The notes: generated from the sequence alone by a model not told the origin. 64,000 nt of DNA from Lunularia cruciata (GCA_948567375.1 OX419761.1:35466501-35530500), one strand, 5' to 3'. Positions 32,630 through 44,106 are shown, counted from the first letter of the stretch. Program-made: numbers and translations.

Positions 32630-33574
32630 ATGGTTGCGGTACATGAAAAAATACAAGAAACTCGAGAGCTCAAGAACAAGGTTACGGGAGAAGGTCTCAC
32701 CGAGAAAAAATATGGCAAAGGGTGTAGAACTATAGAAGATAAATTGAATGGAATGTGCCTGCATTTTGCAAGAATGGAAGCTATGTTTGGGAGCAGAGCA
32801 AACTTAAGTCCACCGGCAATGGTAAGTTTAGGAGATTGTAATCCTAATTCGAGCGAGATTTGCGAGGCTGGCGAGGAGGAGGTCCATGAAGGTGCGCAAG
32901 AGTGCTCCCAATTCTCATCTCCTCCAGAGGTGGAGCTCCTTGACTCGGGCCTTGAGTTGGTCGTAGACACCCAAGGGGTGGAAAGTTTAGCAAGTGGCAT
33001 GGAGAATAGAATCCTATCACCAGAGGATGAGTCTCCATTTGTTCCACCGATCGATGACTCGCCTTTCATTACATCACCACCGCCTTTAATTTCTACAAGA
33101 GATGGATTTGATTGTGCAGACCAAGAAGGGGAACATGACCCAAAGAAGAGGAAAGGTGGAATATCTGCAAGTAAGGTACCCAAGTTGTCACCTAATATGT
33201 CATTGTCTCATGATTTAACAAAAATTACCATGTTAAAGGCAGATAGTATAGAATCCAGAGAGAGGTTACGACTAGTTGAACTAGAAGCCACCAACATGAG
33301 AAAAAGAGAAAAAACAATGATGAGAATAGAAGCAGAGCGAGTTAGATTAGAGACAGAGAAGATGAAAATTGAAATAGAGAAAAAATTAAGCGCAGATAAA
33401 AAGAAAGCTAGGGCAGACAAACACAAATTTAAGGAGAAGAGTTTAGAATCAAAGCGCATTCATGAAATCAAAATGAGTCTCATACAAGTAGGGAAAACTT
33501 CTGAGGAAATAAGTAACTATTTTAAAGTGCTCACTCAGGTTCAATGTCCATCATATTGTACTAATAGTGAATAG
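32630..33574 (+). CDS. Coiled-coil protein of unknown function, 314 residues
   Basis: An uninterrupted frame from ATG (32,630). Residues 1-60 are charged (KIQETRELKNKV, EGLTEKKYGKG). The middle (about 70-190) is acidic and Ser/Pro-rich with no domain I recognise. A basic patch PKKRKGG near residue 172 resembles a nuclear localisation signal. Residues about 205-295 are a long Lys/Glu/Arg helix (MRKREKTMMRIEAERVRLE, KMKIEIEKKLSADKKKAR), a likely coiled coil. The C-terminal coiled-coil layout recalls proteins encoded beside plant PIF/Harbinger or NAM-like transposon ORFs, but that link is inference. The absence of stops over 945 bases, in a region where TE genes are broken, suggests a young or conserved gene. 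It may have upstream exons. Confidence 0.5.
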   Translation: MVAVHEKIQETRELKNKVTGEGLTEKKYGKGCRTIEDKLNGMCLHFARMEAMFGSRANLSPPAMVSLGDCNPNSSEICEAGEEEVHEGAQECSQFSSPPEVELLDSGLELVVDTQGVESLASGMENRILSPEDESPFVPPIDDSPFITSPPPLISTRDGFDCADQEGEHDPKKRKGGISASKVPKLSPNMSLSHDLTKITMLKADSIESRERLRLVELEATNMRKREKTMMRIEAERVRLETEKMKIEIEKKLSADKKKARADKHKFKEKSLESKRIHEIKMSLIQVGKTSEEISNYFKVLTQVQCPSYCTNSE

Positions 33575-33753
33575 TATACCACCATGTAACCTTTATCATG
33601 ATTATAATAAAGATGAGTTATGGAAATTTGATAAATGCTTCTAGTATCAGCCTGATGCAACTTGTTACCATTCAATTCCTCACAAGTTTTTGTTTTTGAT
33701 GTTGTCTTTACCACTCCGTCCCTGTTATGTCTTTCTTGCACAATAAGCCCAAG

Positions 33754-34150
33754 ATGCCGCTAGTTGACGCTCATAGCCGCCCAAAAAGTCTCTCCTGCTG
33801 CTAGTCACCGCTTGTTGCACTCAATCCAATGGAACACGGGAAAAAAATAAAGGCAAGCAAGTTGTGTAGGGTGCTCGTGAGCGCTCATAGCCGCTCGTTG
33901 GCGCTCGTAGGCGCTCGTAGAAGAGATTGAGTGCTAGTAGGCACTCGTGGTCGTTGGGTGCCACTGGGTGGCCCTTATGTAGGCCCAGTTGACGCTCGTG
34001 GCCGCTAGGTGGCGCTCAACGACACGGGGAAAATGCTCATGAAGTTGGTATGCGATCGTCGGTGCTCGACAAACATGAATTTTTTGCTCGTAGTTGCTCG
34101 GAGGTGCTCGTTGGCGTGCATAGACGCTGAGGGCCGCTCGTGATGTGTTT
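33754..34150. repeat. GC-rich degenerate repeat array, block 1
   Basis: Clustered variants of GGCGCTCGT and GCCGCTCGT (for example GGCGCTCGTAGGCGCTCGT near 33,900) in otherwise AT-rich DNA. Units are about 10 bases, loosely spaced. Related blocks lie at 37,005-37,575 (same orientation) and 38,355-38,580 (opposite orientation). Confidence 0.75.
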
Positions 34151-34430
34151 AGGGTTGAGTGTTTAAAGGGAAATGGCGCCCATATTTGTAAGGTGGTGAC
34201 AAGTTGGATACAAAAGGCACAATTCAAAATTTAGCACATGAAAATACAAGAGTTAGACCACAATGAATGTTCAATATGAGATATGAATATAAGTATGATA
34301 ATATGAATTCAATATGAATATGAGAATTCACAAGTGTAAACTAAAATATAAATGTATATATGGGGAGAAATGAAAATAATATGTATATAAATGGGGAGCC
34401 AATAGAACCTAAACCTATGACTATGGAGGT
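34151..34430. other. Spacer, no gene seen
   Basis: AT-rich stretch with repeated ATGAATATGA words between the GC-rich block and the coiled-coil gene. Confidence 0.5.
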
Positions 34431-35082
34431 TGAGGAGGTGAAGAAGAAGAGGGAGATGCACTATTGTGTCTAAGTGCTACTACTGCATCCTCAATTCTAC
34501 GACGGTATACATGATGTTGAATCCTAAATGGACTCAATGACCACCATAGAGGCCACTCCTCTTCTCCCTAACTAATAGCAGGCCTATCGTCATGGACAAA
34601 TCTGTCCAAAGCACTCATCAAAGGGTCAAATGACCAAGTGTATGATGCTCTATGTACCCTATAAGGACGGAAGTGGGTAGGGTGGATAACACCATGTGGA
34701 TGGTTCCTATAATAAGAGAGTGCATAACTATCTATGATCAAAAGATCACGAAGAGGTAAACCTAATGAAGTTGGATGCTCATATGATCTAACTCTAAGTC
34801 CTCTAAACTCTAAATCTCGCTATATATCTCTAGAGCACAAACATGCCATGAGGCGAGACCTGGTGTGAACTCCCTCAGGGAGTTCAGACCACTGCCACAT
34901 GCTCCGTAGCAACCACTCCACTCCATCCGGAGTAAGATTTATCCACAAGATAACCTCAAAGCATAGCAAACAGAACTGGATGAAATGACAAACACCAAGA
35001 CGGGCCACCTATCCTACAGGCCCGGACTGTGTGTGAGGGAACCAACCATGCGTAGTCATCCTGCTCTCTCATGCACGGAAAC

Positions 35083-35206
35083 CGATAGCACCACGAATCC
35101 ATAATGAACACATACAAGTAACATCCACAATAATAATCTTCTTCCGATAGCACCACGAATCCATAATGAACACATACAAGTAACATCCACAATAATAATC
35201 TTCTTC
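35083..35206. repeat. Exact 62-bp tandem duplication
   Basis: Two identical copies starting CGATAGCACCACGAATCC at 35,083 and 35,145 and ending TAATAATCTTCTTC. Identity implies a recent event. It lies inside the coiled-coil gene and shifts its frame. Confidence 0.97.
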
Positions 35207-36197
35207 CGTAGGAAGCCAAGGAAGAGGATACGTGGAATATACTCTCTTGATAGACAAATCATCTCTCTAAACTCAGTCTGAGTGCCCTGAGTCTCCACTC
35301 TATGAGGTAACACATGGGTGGCATCAGTCTGGGTCTGCATCTCATGACGAGTACGGGTCTCATGAGCAATAGTACGTAGTCTGGGTCCAAGATAAGCCAC
35401 ACAAGCCCTCAAATGAGCTAGACTAATCTCACTCTTCTCTACATGAGCTCTCATCTGAGCTAGACTACTCTCGCTCTACTCTACCGGAACATGTGCACTC
35501 TCACACCTCTCTATAGCATATGCTAACTCTTGTGCCTGATTATGTAACTAGAGCTTGTAACCCTTCGCCATGGCAGCGGTACCTAGTATGTCCATGTCCA
35601 AGTCACCTTATCTCTGCTCTCTCTCCATCTCAGAAGTAAGCAAGGTCAGATGCCTCTCCTCCTTTGTAGTAAGTAAATTCGCTCGCTCACAAAGGACTCT
35701 CTCTTGCTCTAGCACTAATCTTTTTCTCTCCTCTACACTTTCCAATATACTCTCACGCTCAAGCACTAATCTCTCTCTCTCCTCTACACTCTCCAGTCTA
35801 CTCTCACGCTCAAGGAGATTTCTCTCTCTACACTCAGCCACTAGTACATAATCATCTAAAATGCGAGTGATGTCAACTAAACAGGAAGGAGGTGAAGGTA
35901 CTCTGAAATGCATGGGTCACCAACTCCCTCCACAGATGGAGGAAGTGGTGAAGAGGAAGAAGAGTGAAAAGGAGCTATCTCAACAAAGGGTAAGGGTTGT
36001 GTCTCAACACGAATCTGTTGAACACATGTTCACAAGTATTACATTTAGTTATCCATCAAGTACAAATTCATATTTGAATATACAAATACATAAATTCACA
36101 AGTTCTTTAATTCAAGCTTCTTCAATGAACTCATTTATTAAATCCGGTAATGGTATATACAAAAGAACTTTGTATGTTTTCCAACATACAAATATAT

Positions 36198-36200
<3 letters not shown>

Positions 36201-36263
<63 letters not shown>
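36201..36263. repeat. (TA)n microsatellite
   Basis: About 62 bases of TA dinucleotide followed by TTGTATATATATG. It produces artefactual Ile/Tyr-rich reading frames on the plus strand. Confidence 0.95.
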
Positions 36264-36267
<4 letters not shown>

Positions 36268-37004
36268 ATATATATGAGACAAAACTCAAACCTAATCAAT
36301 CAATCAATCAATCACTCACCATCCTCATCCTCCCCATCATCAATAGTCTTGTCCTCATCCAAGCTATCTGCATCCTCATGATCATCACCATGCTCTCCCT
36401 CGTGTATAATCTCCTCCTCTCCATCACTCAGGTACATCACATCCTCTTCTGGAATGAAATCTCTCTCCACAAAGAGATGCGTGAGTACCTGTCCAAAGAA
36501 GGTGACTCTGAACCTATGCCCCTTAGGACTCATCACTTGGCTTTGCAAACTCCCCACCTCCGCAATGATAGCTCTAAAAGCTAACTCTCCCCAATCATAA
36601 TCCTCCACACAAAATCTCCTCAACTTGGTCTTGGTGTTGAGTACCAAATGGCCATGTACAATCTTGGGCCTAATAGTGGGTGCAACTAGTGCACCCATCA
36701 ACTGGAAGAAAGCTCTGAATGCAAGATATACACATTGCCTTGCAAGATATCTTTTTGCAACCCTGTCCCTTTGTGGAAACCAATCTGAGACAACTGTGTA
36801 AGGAATTGTCATCCGTCTTGGTGTTCTCCCCTAGGCATGGCAAGTGCATCTCTAACTATATCTGCAATCAATTGGAATTGCCTACCTCTTACCAAACCTG
36901 TGCAAGAGACCTTGTCCCATGAACTCACAAACTCTGTACATGGAATAACCTGCACAACCCACCAAAAAATTCAGCTCAAACTTCTGTCACAAGGACTCAG
37001 ACTC

Positions 37005-37575
37005 AAGGGTGGCGTTGGGTGCCGCTAGTAGGCACTCACGCACAGTCCAAATGAAGTGGGAAATAGCGGAGTGCCGCTAGGTGCCACCGATAGCTTCTCA
37101 GAGCTGGAATTGGGAGGCGCTCGATGGCGCGGGATGGCGCTCCCGACCACCGGTGGCGCCTGCAGAGCACCAGGAGGGCACTTGAGGCCGCACAGGGGCG
37201 CCCTTGAACGCTGCACATAGGCGCAAGTCCGTTGGATGGCGCTATGGGACAATGCAAGGTCTGCGTAGAGGCGCTAGGTGTCGTGCGAGGAAGTGGGAAG
37301 ACGCTTGCGCAAGGAGTTAACGGGATGGGGATGCCATTGGAAGACGCTCGTCGACGCACGACGGTGCTGGTAGGCGCTGCAGGACAGGGATTGCCGTGAG
37401 TAAGTCTGCGCAGCTCCGCATGAGCACTGGGTGCCACGGAGGGGCACTGGGTGGCACACAGGGAAGGCGCTCATGCATAGGGGTTTAGGGTTTGGGATGG
37501 CATTGGATGGTGCGGGAAGACACTGGGTGGCACTACGGGATAGGCTGGGAGGCATTGGGTGGCACTGATGATTTG
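37005..37575. repeat. GC-rich degenerate repeat array, block 2
   Basis: Repeats of GGTGGCGCT, AGGCGCTAGGTG, GGAAGACGCTCG and TGGGTGGCAC over about 570 bases. Composition contrasts sharply with the flanks. Open frames here on the minus strand are Pro/Ser/Cys-rich by composition only and are not called as genes. Confidence 0.75.
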
Positions 37576-38354
37576 AAACCAATTTCCAGAAATAAAATGA
37601 ACATATCAAGATAGAATGAAAAGAAAACAATGAGGAATGTTTGAAAAGTACCTCTGGCCGTAGATAGTGAAGTCCAAGAGTTATTTTCAGCCCCATTACA
37701 TCTAGATCGACCTCCCAAATTCCCAAAACAGCAGTTCAAACTTGATGTTTGTCCAACCAACACCACTTGATAAAATTGGTTGGGTGTTGAATGGTATGGA
37801 ATGCAATGAGCCAATCTCCTTCTTGAGTATTTCTCATGTCGGGCCCGTCAACTATCTTTTTGTATCCCCAGATTTCTGCCATGGTTGAAAGGAATGTGCT
37901 CTTGAAATTTTTTCTCTCTTCTCAATCACTCCTGGTTGCTTCTCGAGTTGTGCTTCAGCCAGCCAGGACCCTTGCCTCTCTCCTTCCCCAGTCTTGAAAT
38001 GTCTCACCCGCACACACTCTGCCTCACAAAATGACTCTCAAAATGACCCTCTAGCACACTCTGCCTTGCAAAATGACCCTCAAAATGACCCTTTCTCCTT
38101 CTAAGTACTCACTCATAAATTTTTGCTCCAAACACCCCACACACTCGACAATAAAGCTTGCGAATGACAGGAATGGAAAAGAACACAGGTTTATATAACC
38201 CAAGCTGACAGAAAAATACTCAATCCTAAACATACTAAAATGTACACTTTGGAGGCAAAATTGCTTTTTTTCACACCCGAAGAACCCAAATCCCGAGTGG
38301 CAACATACGGCACTCCACGTTGCCAACCAATGCAGCCAAGCGTTGCACAATTCA
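37576..38354. other. Spacer with a short tandem repeat
   Basis: Contains two 42-bp copies of CACACTCTGCC(T)..CAAAATGAC.CTCAAAATGACCCT (38,013-38,054 and 38,055-38,096). No gene seen, although it could include the 5' end of the coiled-coil gene to the left. Confidence 0.5.
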
Positions 38355-38580
38355 CGTAGTGCCTACCGGCGCCTACCAGCGCCCACCACCAACACCTATG
38401 AGTACATGTAATATGTGGTGCGCTCCGAGCGTCCGCCAGCATCCGCCAACATCTACGAGCACCACTCTCAATTAATTTTTTAAGTTTGTGAGCGGCACCC
38501 AGTGTGTATGAGCGCCACTCTTGATTAATTATTTAAGTTTGTGAGCAGCATCTAGCGTCATCTCCCGGTGTATGCAACCT
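38355..38580. repeat. GC-rich degenerate repeat array, block 3 (inverted)
   Basis: Repeats of TACCGGCGCCTACCAGCGCC, AGCGTCCGCCAGCATCCGCC and GAGCGCCACTC, the complement of the units in blocks 1 and 2. Two ~60-bp copies with TTAAGTTTGTGAGC.GCA lie at its right end (38,461 and 38,521). Confidence 0.7.
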
Positions 38581-38957
38581 CTACTCATTTTTCTCCAAGT
38601 GCATGTAAGTGTCAACAAGGACTTACAAATGTATAGATTAAGCTTCATAGAATTATTTTTGCATCCACATGATGTTCTTATCATAATATTACATCAAGAA
38701 ACACTCATGGTCTAAGAAAAAGACTCCTGGTCTAAATTACGAGACTATGAGATATGAGATGAATACTGAGAATATATATTTTATTATATGGAATCTCAAT
38801 CAAATCAATCGAGTATATCATCATTGTTATAATCAAGACAATGTTGATCTACTTTCTTCTCTACCAAGTTCTATACCCGGAAATGACATTTTTGAATCTA
38901 TTTGAGTCTCCTCTATAAATCCGCCATCGTCCTCTGACCAAAGGTCAGACCTATTGA
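38581..38957. other. Spacer after the transposase
   Basis: AT-rich, no gene or clear terminal repeat seen. Confidence 0.5.
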
Positions 38958-40101
38958 TTAAAAATTATGTAAAATAATATACACCAATACCCACTTTAAC
39001 AAATAAGCATTTCTACTATTGTCTTTAGGAGAATGCCATCTAGCTTTCAATACTCCTATACAATGCTCATTTATCACTCTTGCCTTTGCTAAATATTTAT
39101 TGAACTCCTGCTTGTCTTTTGAGCGAGTTTGCTTGAAAACGGGTACTAGGTGATGCATGGGTACATAACCTAAATCACCTAAAAGGTACTCCTTTGCCTC
39201 AAAAGTGCAACACCTCCCTCTTCGGTTCAAATCATTCCATAGTGACAATTTTTCAAACAAGTCATATGACATGACCCTGGCATTCTTGAAAATAAAGAAA
39301 GGCCATACTTTTAGTAAACTAAACAAACAGGATAACCAATGCATTGCAAAAATACATAACAAAATAACACATAGCATAAACCATACCTCCGGAGAAATGT
39401 ATAACTCTCCTTTTATCATCACAAATAACTTGGCCATTTATAGAATTTGAACCCTTGTGGCTGAAATATATTTCCCCGTCCAATGTGCCATCTACCAAAC
39501 CAACACAACCGAGAAAACCTTTCAGTGCAAAAATAGTGGATATCCTTTTCCTCTCCTCGAGTTCGGGCCAAGCAACTTGACTCCTCATCACATCTAATAT
39601 GGCTATCATAACTCTATAAGTAAAAGCAATTGTTGAACCAACACTAATGCCCCAAATATTTAAACCCCGTGCAACACAAGCTCCATTGCCGTGATACCCA
39701 AATCTATCCAAAGCTAGGGCAACTTGGATCCACACGGGTGTTTGCTCTCTTTGGTACCTTTTCTCAAAAATCGGGTGAGTCTTAATCAAATCAACTAATG
39801 TTGAAAAAGAATCCCCATCCATTCTAGTAAGCTAGCAAAAGGCCTTAGTATTCAGATTTCTAAAATAATCCTTCACAAACTCGCTACTATGAGGGTAAGT
39901 AACACGGGGTTCCAAGTAACGATGAGTATGTGCATATTCCCATCCACTAATAAAACATTCTAGCATATCTAAATCTCCTCCTAATTCCTCATCTTCATCT
40001 TTTAATCTTGGTAGCGATATCTCCAAATCTAACTGAATCATCCATTGAATACATTTTCTAATATTTTTGGTTAGTTCTAAACGAGTGCTCCCTCTTGGCA
40101 T
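38958..40101 (-). pseudogene. PIF/Harbinger (DDE_Tnp_4) transposase
   Basis: Minus-strand order: N-terminal block LEPRVTYPHSSEFVKDYF (39,890), a TAG at about 39,829, then MDGDSFSTLVDLIKTHPIF (39,822), QVALALDRFGYHGNG, ISVGSTIAFTYRV, and GCVGLVDGTLDGEIYF with the first catalytic Asp. A probable intron (GTATGG...TTTCAAG, about 39,388-39,280) precedes MPGSCHMTCLKN-like sequence; the GSCH.....KN pattern is that of the family. YLLGDLGYVPMHHLVP follows with the second Asp, then FNKYLAKARVINEHCIGVLK (39,040) with the Glu. The protein cuts and pastes the element in the nucleus. One in-frame stop and a frame change at the intron junction are the only clear breaks, so it died recently. No terminal repeats are visible. 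Confidence 0.82.
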
Positions 40102-40194
40102 GACAAAACTCTATTTTTAATCACCACTGAAAACTCCTTATCCACGAAGGGGATCTCTCTTCTCCGCAAAGGGGCATCTCCCTCTCCTTGTGAA

Positions 40195-40288
40195 ATTTCA
40201 GCAAACGGACATCTCTGTGTGCAAAAAAAACAATCTGTGATATTTCAGCAAACGGACATCTCTGTGTGCAAAAAAAAACAATCTGTGC
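40195..40288. repeat. 47-bp tandem duplication
   Basis: ATTTCAGCAAACGGACATCT with GTGTGCAAAAAAAACAATCT occurs at 40,195 and 40,242, nearly identical. It lies just upstream of the transposase on its coding strand. Confidence 0.92.
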
Positions 40289-41785
40289 AATTCCATTTTG
40301 TAACAAGAAAACAAATTCATGAATTTCACTTCATTACTCAAGGAGAAGAAAGGTATACATTTCATACTCGTACAAAAGACAATTTTTTTAAATAATGAAA
40401 TCGAGAGTAACACTTCAAACAAAATCACTCCTCACTCTAACCTTCTCACGGGGCTTGCACTCAAATCTTCCCACTCCAAATCTGCTATGGTCTCTCTAAT
40501 CTTCATCAGTGGTCAATTTTTGCATCCCCTCAAATCTTTCCACTCATGCTCCCTCCAATCTTCCTCAGAAAAAATTTGCACAATTGCCACTCGTCATTTC
40601 CTTTCCATGGGTGTTCTTGAACATCCCCGGATGCCTCGGATGCTCCTTCTGGTGGCCGTCACTTTCACCCTAACCCTAAACAAAAATCTAATTAACCCTA
40701 ATGTGCAATCAATACACTACGGAGTGATAACGGAAAATTCCTTCTCCCTTATTTTCTATGAACCACCTCATACGGAATGTGTTAATAATAAGGAACTTGG
40801 CCCCAACTCCGTAACATTACCATTTCTACCTCCCGTCACACACCGTACCCATTTAGTCAACGCTTCGTAACAATCTATATGAAAAGTTTAAAAGCTTTGT
40901 AAAACTATTTCTGAAACCCCTTATTGTAGAGAGGGACTTGTATGGAGTACCTCTACGGATGTATCATGAAAAGCATAGTTTTTTTGGTCCCCAAACTGGA
41001 TCTCTCACAAAGCTGCAGTGAGCTTCCTTCCCTATGTACATTCACCAAAGATTTTGGGAAAACCATCTTAAATTGTACACATACGGGGTACGTCATAAAT
41101 GTAAAACTCTGGTATGCCCTATGTCCGTCACCGGATTACAAGCGTAGTGGCTCAATAGTAATCTGTGCATTTAGACAAATGCGTTCGTTGGGTGCTAAAT
41201 AGGAAAATGAATGTCCCAAGAGGCAATGAAGCTGGGTACTGCGCGCAGATTGTCAGGAGGTCAGTCAGCAAGCGTTCTTGGAAGTAGCAACACTACGTCG
41301 TGAATTCGGCTGTCAAGAAGAGCACACCAGAAAAACGAACTAACTCCTCTCGATCGATCACATTACGAGTTTACAACAATGTATAGTAACCATACAAACA
41401 AGATTCTGCCTCGCCGCACCTCACCACTCTTCCTGACTAATGTTAAAATTGAATGCGAGACACATGGGACACGCTAAAATTGAGGTACAGTCCCGATATG
41501 CATGCGCGACACCTAAAGATAACAGAACGTAGGATAACACGAAGAACGGAAAGACCTCATGAAACCGAGTAGAAAATGTGAGATTTTACAATGTGAGAAA
41601 AAGGTTTTACAAGCATAAACATAAACACTTTTAAACCTAACCTAATATAACTGGAATATGGCTTACTGCGCTTAGAATATCATTGCTATAATAATGTCAT
41701 GTAAGCATACATGTAAGTCACATACCATAGCTATGTAAGCATGAGGATGTAAGCACACATAAGATAACACGAGCATGTAAGCACA
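40289..41785. other. Spacer with telo-box-like motif
   Basis: CCTAACCCTAAAC near 40,669-40,681 and TTAACCCTAA near 40,693 are telo-box motifs, seen from the minus strand as TTAGGGTT upstream of the transposase, where they are common in plant gene leaders. A 183-codon frame at 40,319-40,870 has no recognisable domain. From 41,690 the word ATGTAAGCA recurs. Confidence 0.4.
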
Positions 41786-41820
41786 GGAATGTAAGTACAA
41801 GATAGGTGTACTTACATTCC
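41786..41820. other. 14-bp perfect hairpin
   Basis: GGAATGTAAGTACA (41,786-41,799) pairs exactly with TGTACTTACATTCC (41,807-41,820) around the 7-base loop AGATAGG. It ends the cluster of ATGTAAGCA words. Confidence 0.7.
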
Positions 41821-41835
41821 TAGACATGTGAAAAC

Positions 41836-43120
41836 TTAAGGCCTAAGAGGTAAAATTTAAATCTTATCCTCGGTTGAAGGAAGGGGATGTTCCATCTTTT
41901 TGTTATCCTATGTATGCTTACAAAGTTATGATATTCTAAATGCATTAAGATATTGCTATCCTACATGGGCTTATATAACTATAATTAGACATTCTTATCC
42001 AATGTTTTAGGTTTTACAAGGATAAAATTCAATTCAAATTCTGTGCAAGGATAAAGTCTAAAATTACCTTGATAGATTTTACAAAGATAAAACCTAAAAG
42101 ATAAATCTAAGAAGTAAAATCAACAGGTAAATTTATTTTATTCTACTTATCATATCAAAGCTATGTAAATTTAATAGTCTATCCTTATTTACCCTCGAGT
42201 ATAAAAGAAGAGTCATCTAGTATGATTACATTCCTTCGGGATATATATAGAGTACTCTATTCTTATTTATCCATATTTGGATTGCACCAACTAGTGCTCT
42301 CTATAAAACAGATGACTCTAAATTGAATAAAACCTAAGAGATAACCTTAAGAGGTAAAAACTTGAGAGGTATATTTATCTTATTATACCTACAATATCAA
42401 AGATATGTAAGTTAAATAATCTATTCCTATCCTTAGATTTTCCAAAGAAACATCATCCGGATTACGCTCTTATGGATTGGACCAATCAACATTCTTCCTA
42501 GATTTTCAAGGTTAAAACCTAAGAGATAAACTTGAGAGGTAAAACCTAAGAGTAACTTTATTTCATTATACCTGCTATATCAGGACTTTGTAAGTCAAAT
42601 ATTGTACTCCTATCTTTGAAATTCTAAACAAATATTATCAATTTTGCACCATCTAGTATACTATGGAATAGTTGACACTATTACTTAAAGTAAGCTACAA
42701 AATAGGTAAGTGAAAGAGATACACAATCATCTATTATGGTAAATTTTATACAATCCTTAAGCTCCATATAACTCCAAGGCTAAAGAAACAAAGAGGTGCA
42801 TATCCCTAAACTTGGAGACCTTGGTTATTGTAGCTACCCTTGGCTCTGTCCAACCAATGGATTGCACCATCTAGTACTCTTTATATAAAAATTAATAATA
42901 TCACTTAAAGTAAAATAAAAAATAGAAAAGTGAAAGTGATACAAAATCTTATAGTATAATAAGCTTTTGTGCAACCCTTAGCTCTATATAACTCCAAGAC
43001 TAAAGAAAGAAGTGACCTTATTGAAAATCCCTTTGCTTGAAGACTATGGTTATTTTGGCCTCACTCATTTCCATCCAAGATGGATTGTAATCATGCTCTC
43101 TAAAAGTACACAATGTGTGG
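41836..43120. repeat. Degenerate tandem array, unit about 200-250 bp
   Basis: Anchors recur in order: AAAACCTAAGAGATAA (42,326, 42,507), ATATCAAAG.TATGTAA (42,160, 42,400), TATCCTTA, and GGATTGCACCA..TAGT.CTCT (42,282, 42,861). TCCATATAACTCCAAGGCTAAAGAAA (42,762) pairs with a near copy at 42,982. Units are diverged and unevenly spaced. No coding potential. Confidence 0.6.
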
Positions 43121-44106
43121 GATCCCCGAACATAATATCTACTATGACATAAATATCAGTTTATCATTTTTGACCATATATAAGTTTACCCTAGCTTGTG
43201 TATAATAATAATCCCTTTAAGTGAGGTATCTACTCTCTTGTGCCATCATAAATGCTATATATGCATACTAATGCTTCCTTCAAGTGAAATATCTACTCTT
43301 ACTTGCTATTGCAAACAATATATATTTAATGTAATGTTTGATTGCATCATGTGAAACTATCCATTTGTCTTCCAAAAGAGTAACAAGTCATATAGGTCTC
43401 TATTTATCTAAGGTAGTACTACATTCAAGAGTGAGTAATGAAGGCATAGATGGGTGGACCAAACATAAGTGGAATCTTATCTCTATATAGGAAGTAATTG
43501 GTACAAGTAAAAAATACCCTAATCCGATGTCAAGCTAGGATCCAAGAGCCTACACCGTTGCTAGAGCAAAGAGTAAAGACACACTCTAGTAATACAAGGA
43601 AAAGATGGGTCAACTAGAAGAGAATGTAAAGCCTACCAAATGAATCCTTCCATTAAGGACAATTTTGAACATTAATATCATCTTATGCATGAGAGTGCTA
43701 ACAACCTTTTGTTTGTTACAATACTATTTAAAGAGAAAAGGATCTCACCTCCACCTCTATTGCATATGTCTCTAAAATTTGCATATAAATGACTATACAA
43801 TAGGAAGAAACAAAAGGTACAAAGAATGCACATTTATCAAGTTGTGTAGGTGTTATTTCTTGCATAAGTAGTAGGCTTACCTCTTTATAAAATTTTTGTA
43901 GAGATGCTTGTCTATGTGTCAAGTCCATTATCACATACTCAGAAGTCCTTGGTCAAATAATATTACCAAAGACTCACGTTACCTTTCAATCAAAGGTTTT
44001 CAACACTACAAGAATGTTTGGAGCAGGAAGAACTAAGCAAAGTAGATAGGTTGGTTGATAAGCAATATTAGAGGAGAACATACCAAATGTAATTTGTGAA
44101 GGCAGT
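43121..44106. other. AT-rich spacer, no gene seen
   Basis: Only short ORFs without recognisable domains. Confidence 0.5.

Larger units (their letters stand above)
34430..36952 (-). pseudogene. Unrecognised multi-exon coiled-coil gene
   Basis: Minus-strand pieces, right to left. A first exon follows an acceptor TGTGCAG at about 36,952: FQLIADIVRDALAMPRG. After a one-base shift comes a 166-codon stretch (36,812-36,312): TIPYTVVSDWFPQRDRVAK, YDWGELAFRAIIAEVGSLQ, and a Glu/Asp-rich tail. Then 35,913-35,608 gives heptad-like repeats (RESILESVEERKRLVLEQE), and 35,454-35,056 gives MRAHVEKSEISLAHLRAC and the tail near 34,820, INLTPDGVEWLLRSMWQW. The pieces may form one protein with an N-terminal globular part and a long coiled coil. 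I do not recognise a family; a plant transposon-encoded protein is the most likely source. A 62-bp duplication and a microsatellite interrupt it. Confidence 0.4.

Noticed and set aside
32602-33183. 193-codon minus-strand frame
   Set aside because: It is antisense to the coiled-coil ORF at 32,630-33,574 and its Ser/Pro-rich sequence follows from the complementary Glu/Lys codons.
36150-36584. 144-codon plus-strand frame with an Ile-Tyr repeat
   Set aside because: The repeat is translation of the TA microsatellite; the rest is antisense to the acidic minus-strand gene.
37036-37437. 133-codon Pro/Ser/Cys-rich minus-strand frame
   Set aside because: Composition comes from the GC-rich degenerate repeat block, not from a protein family.
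40319-40870. 183-codon plus-strand frame
   Set aside because: No recognisable domain, low-complexity Ser/Asn/Leu composition, and it lies opposite the upstream region of the Harbinger transposase. Chance ORF.
41786-41820. miRNA precursor reading of the perfect hairpins (also 16,351 and 17,984)
   Set aside because: Stems of 14 bp are too short for a plant miRNA precursor and no star-strand geometry is visible.
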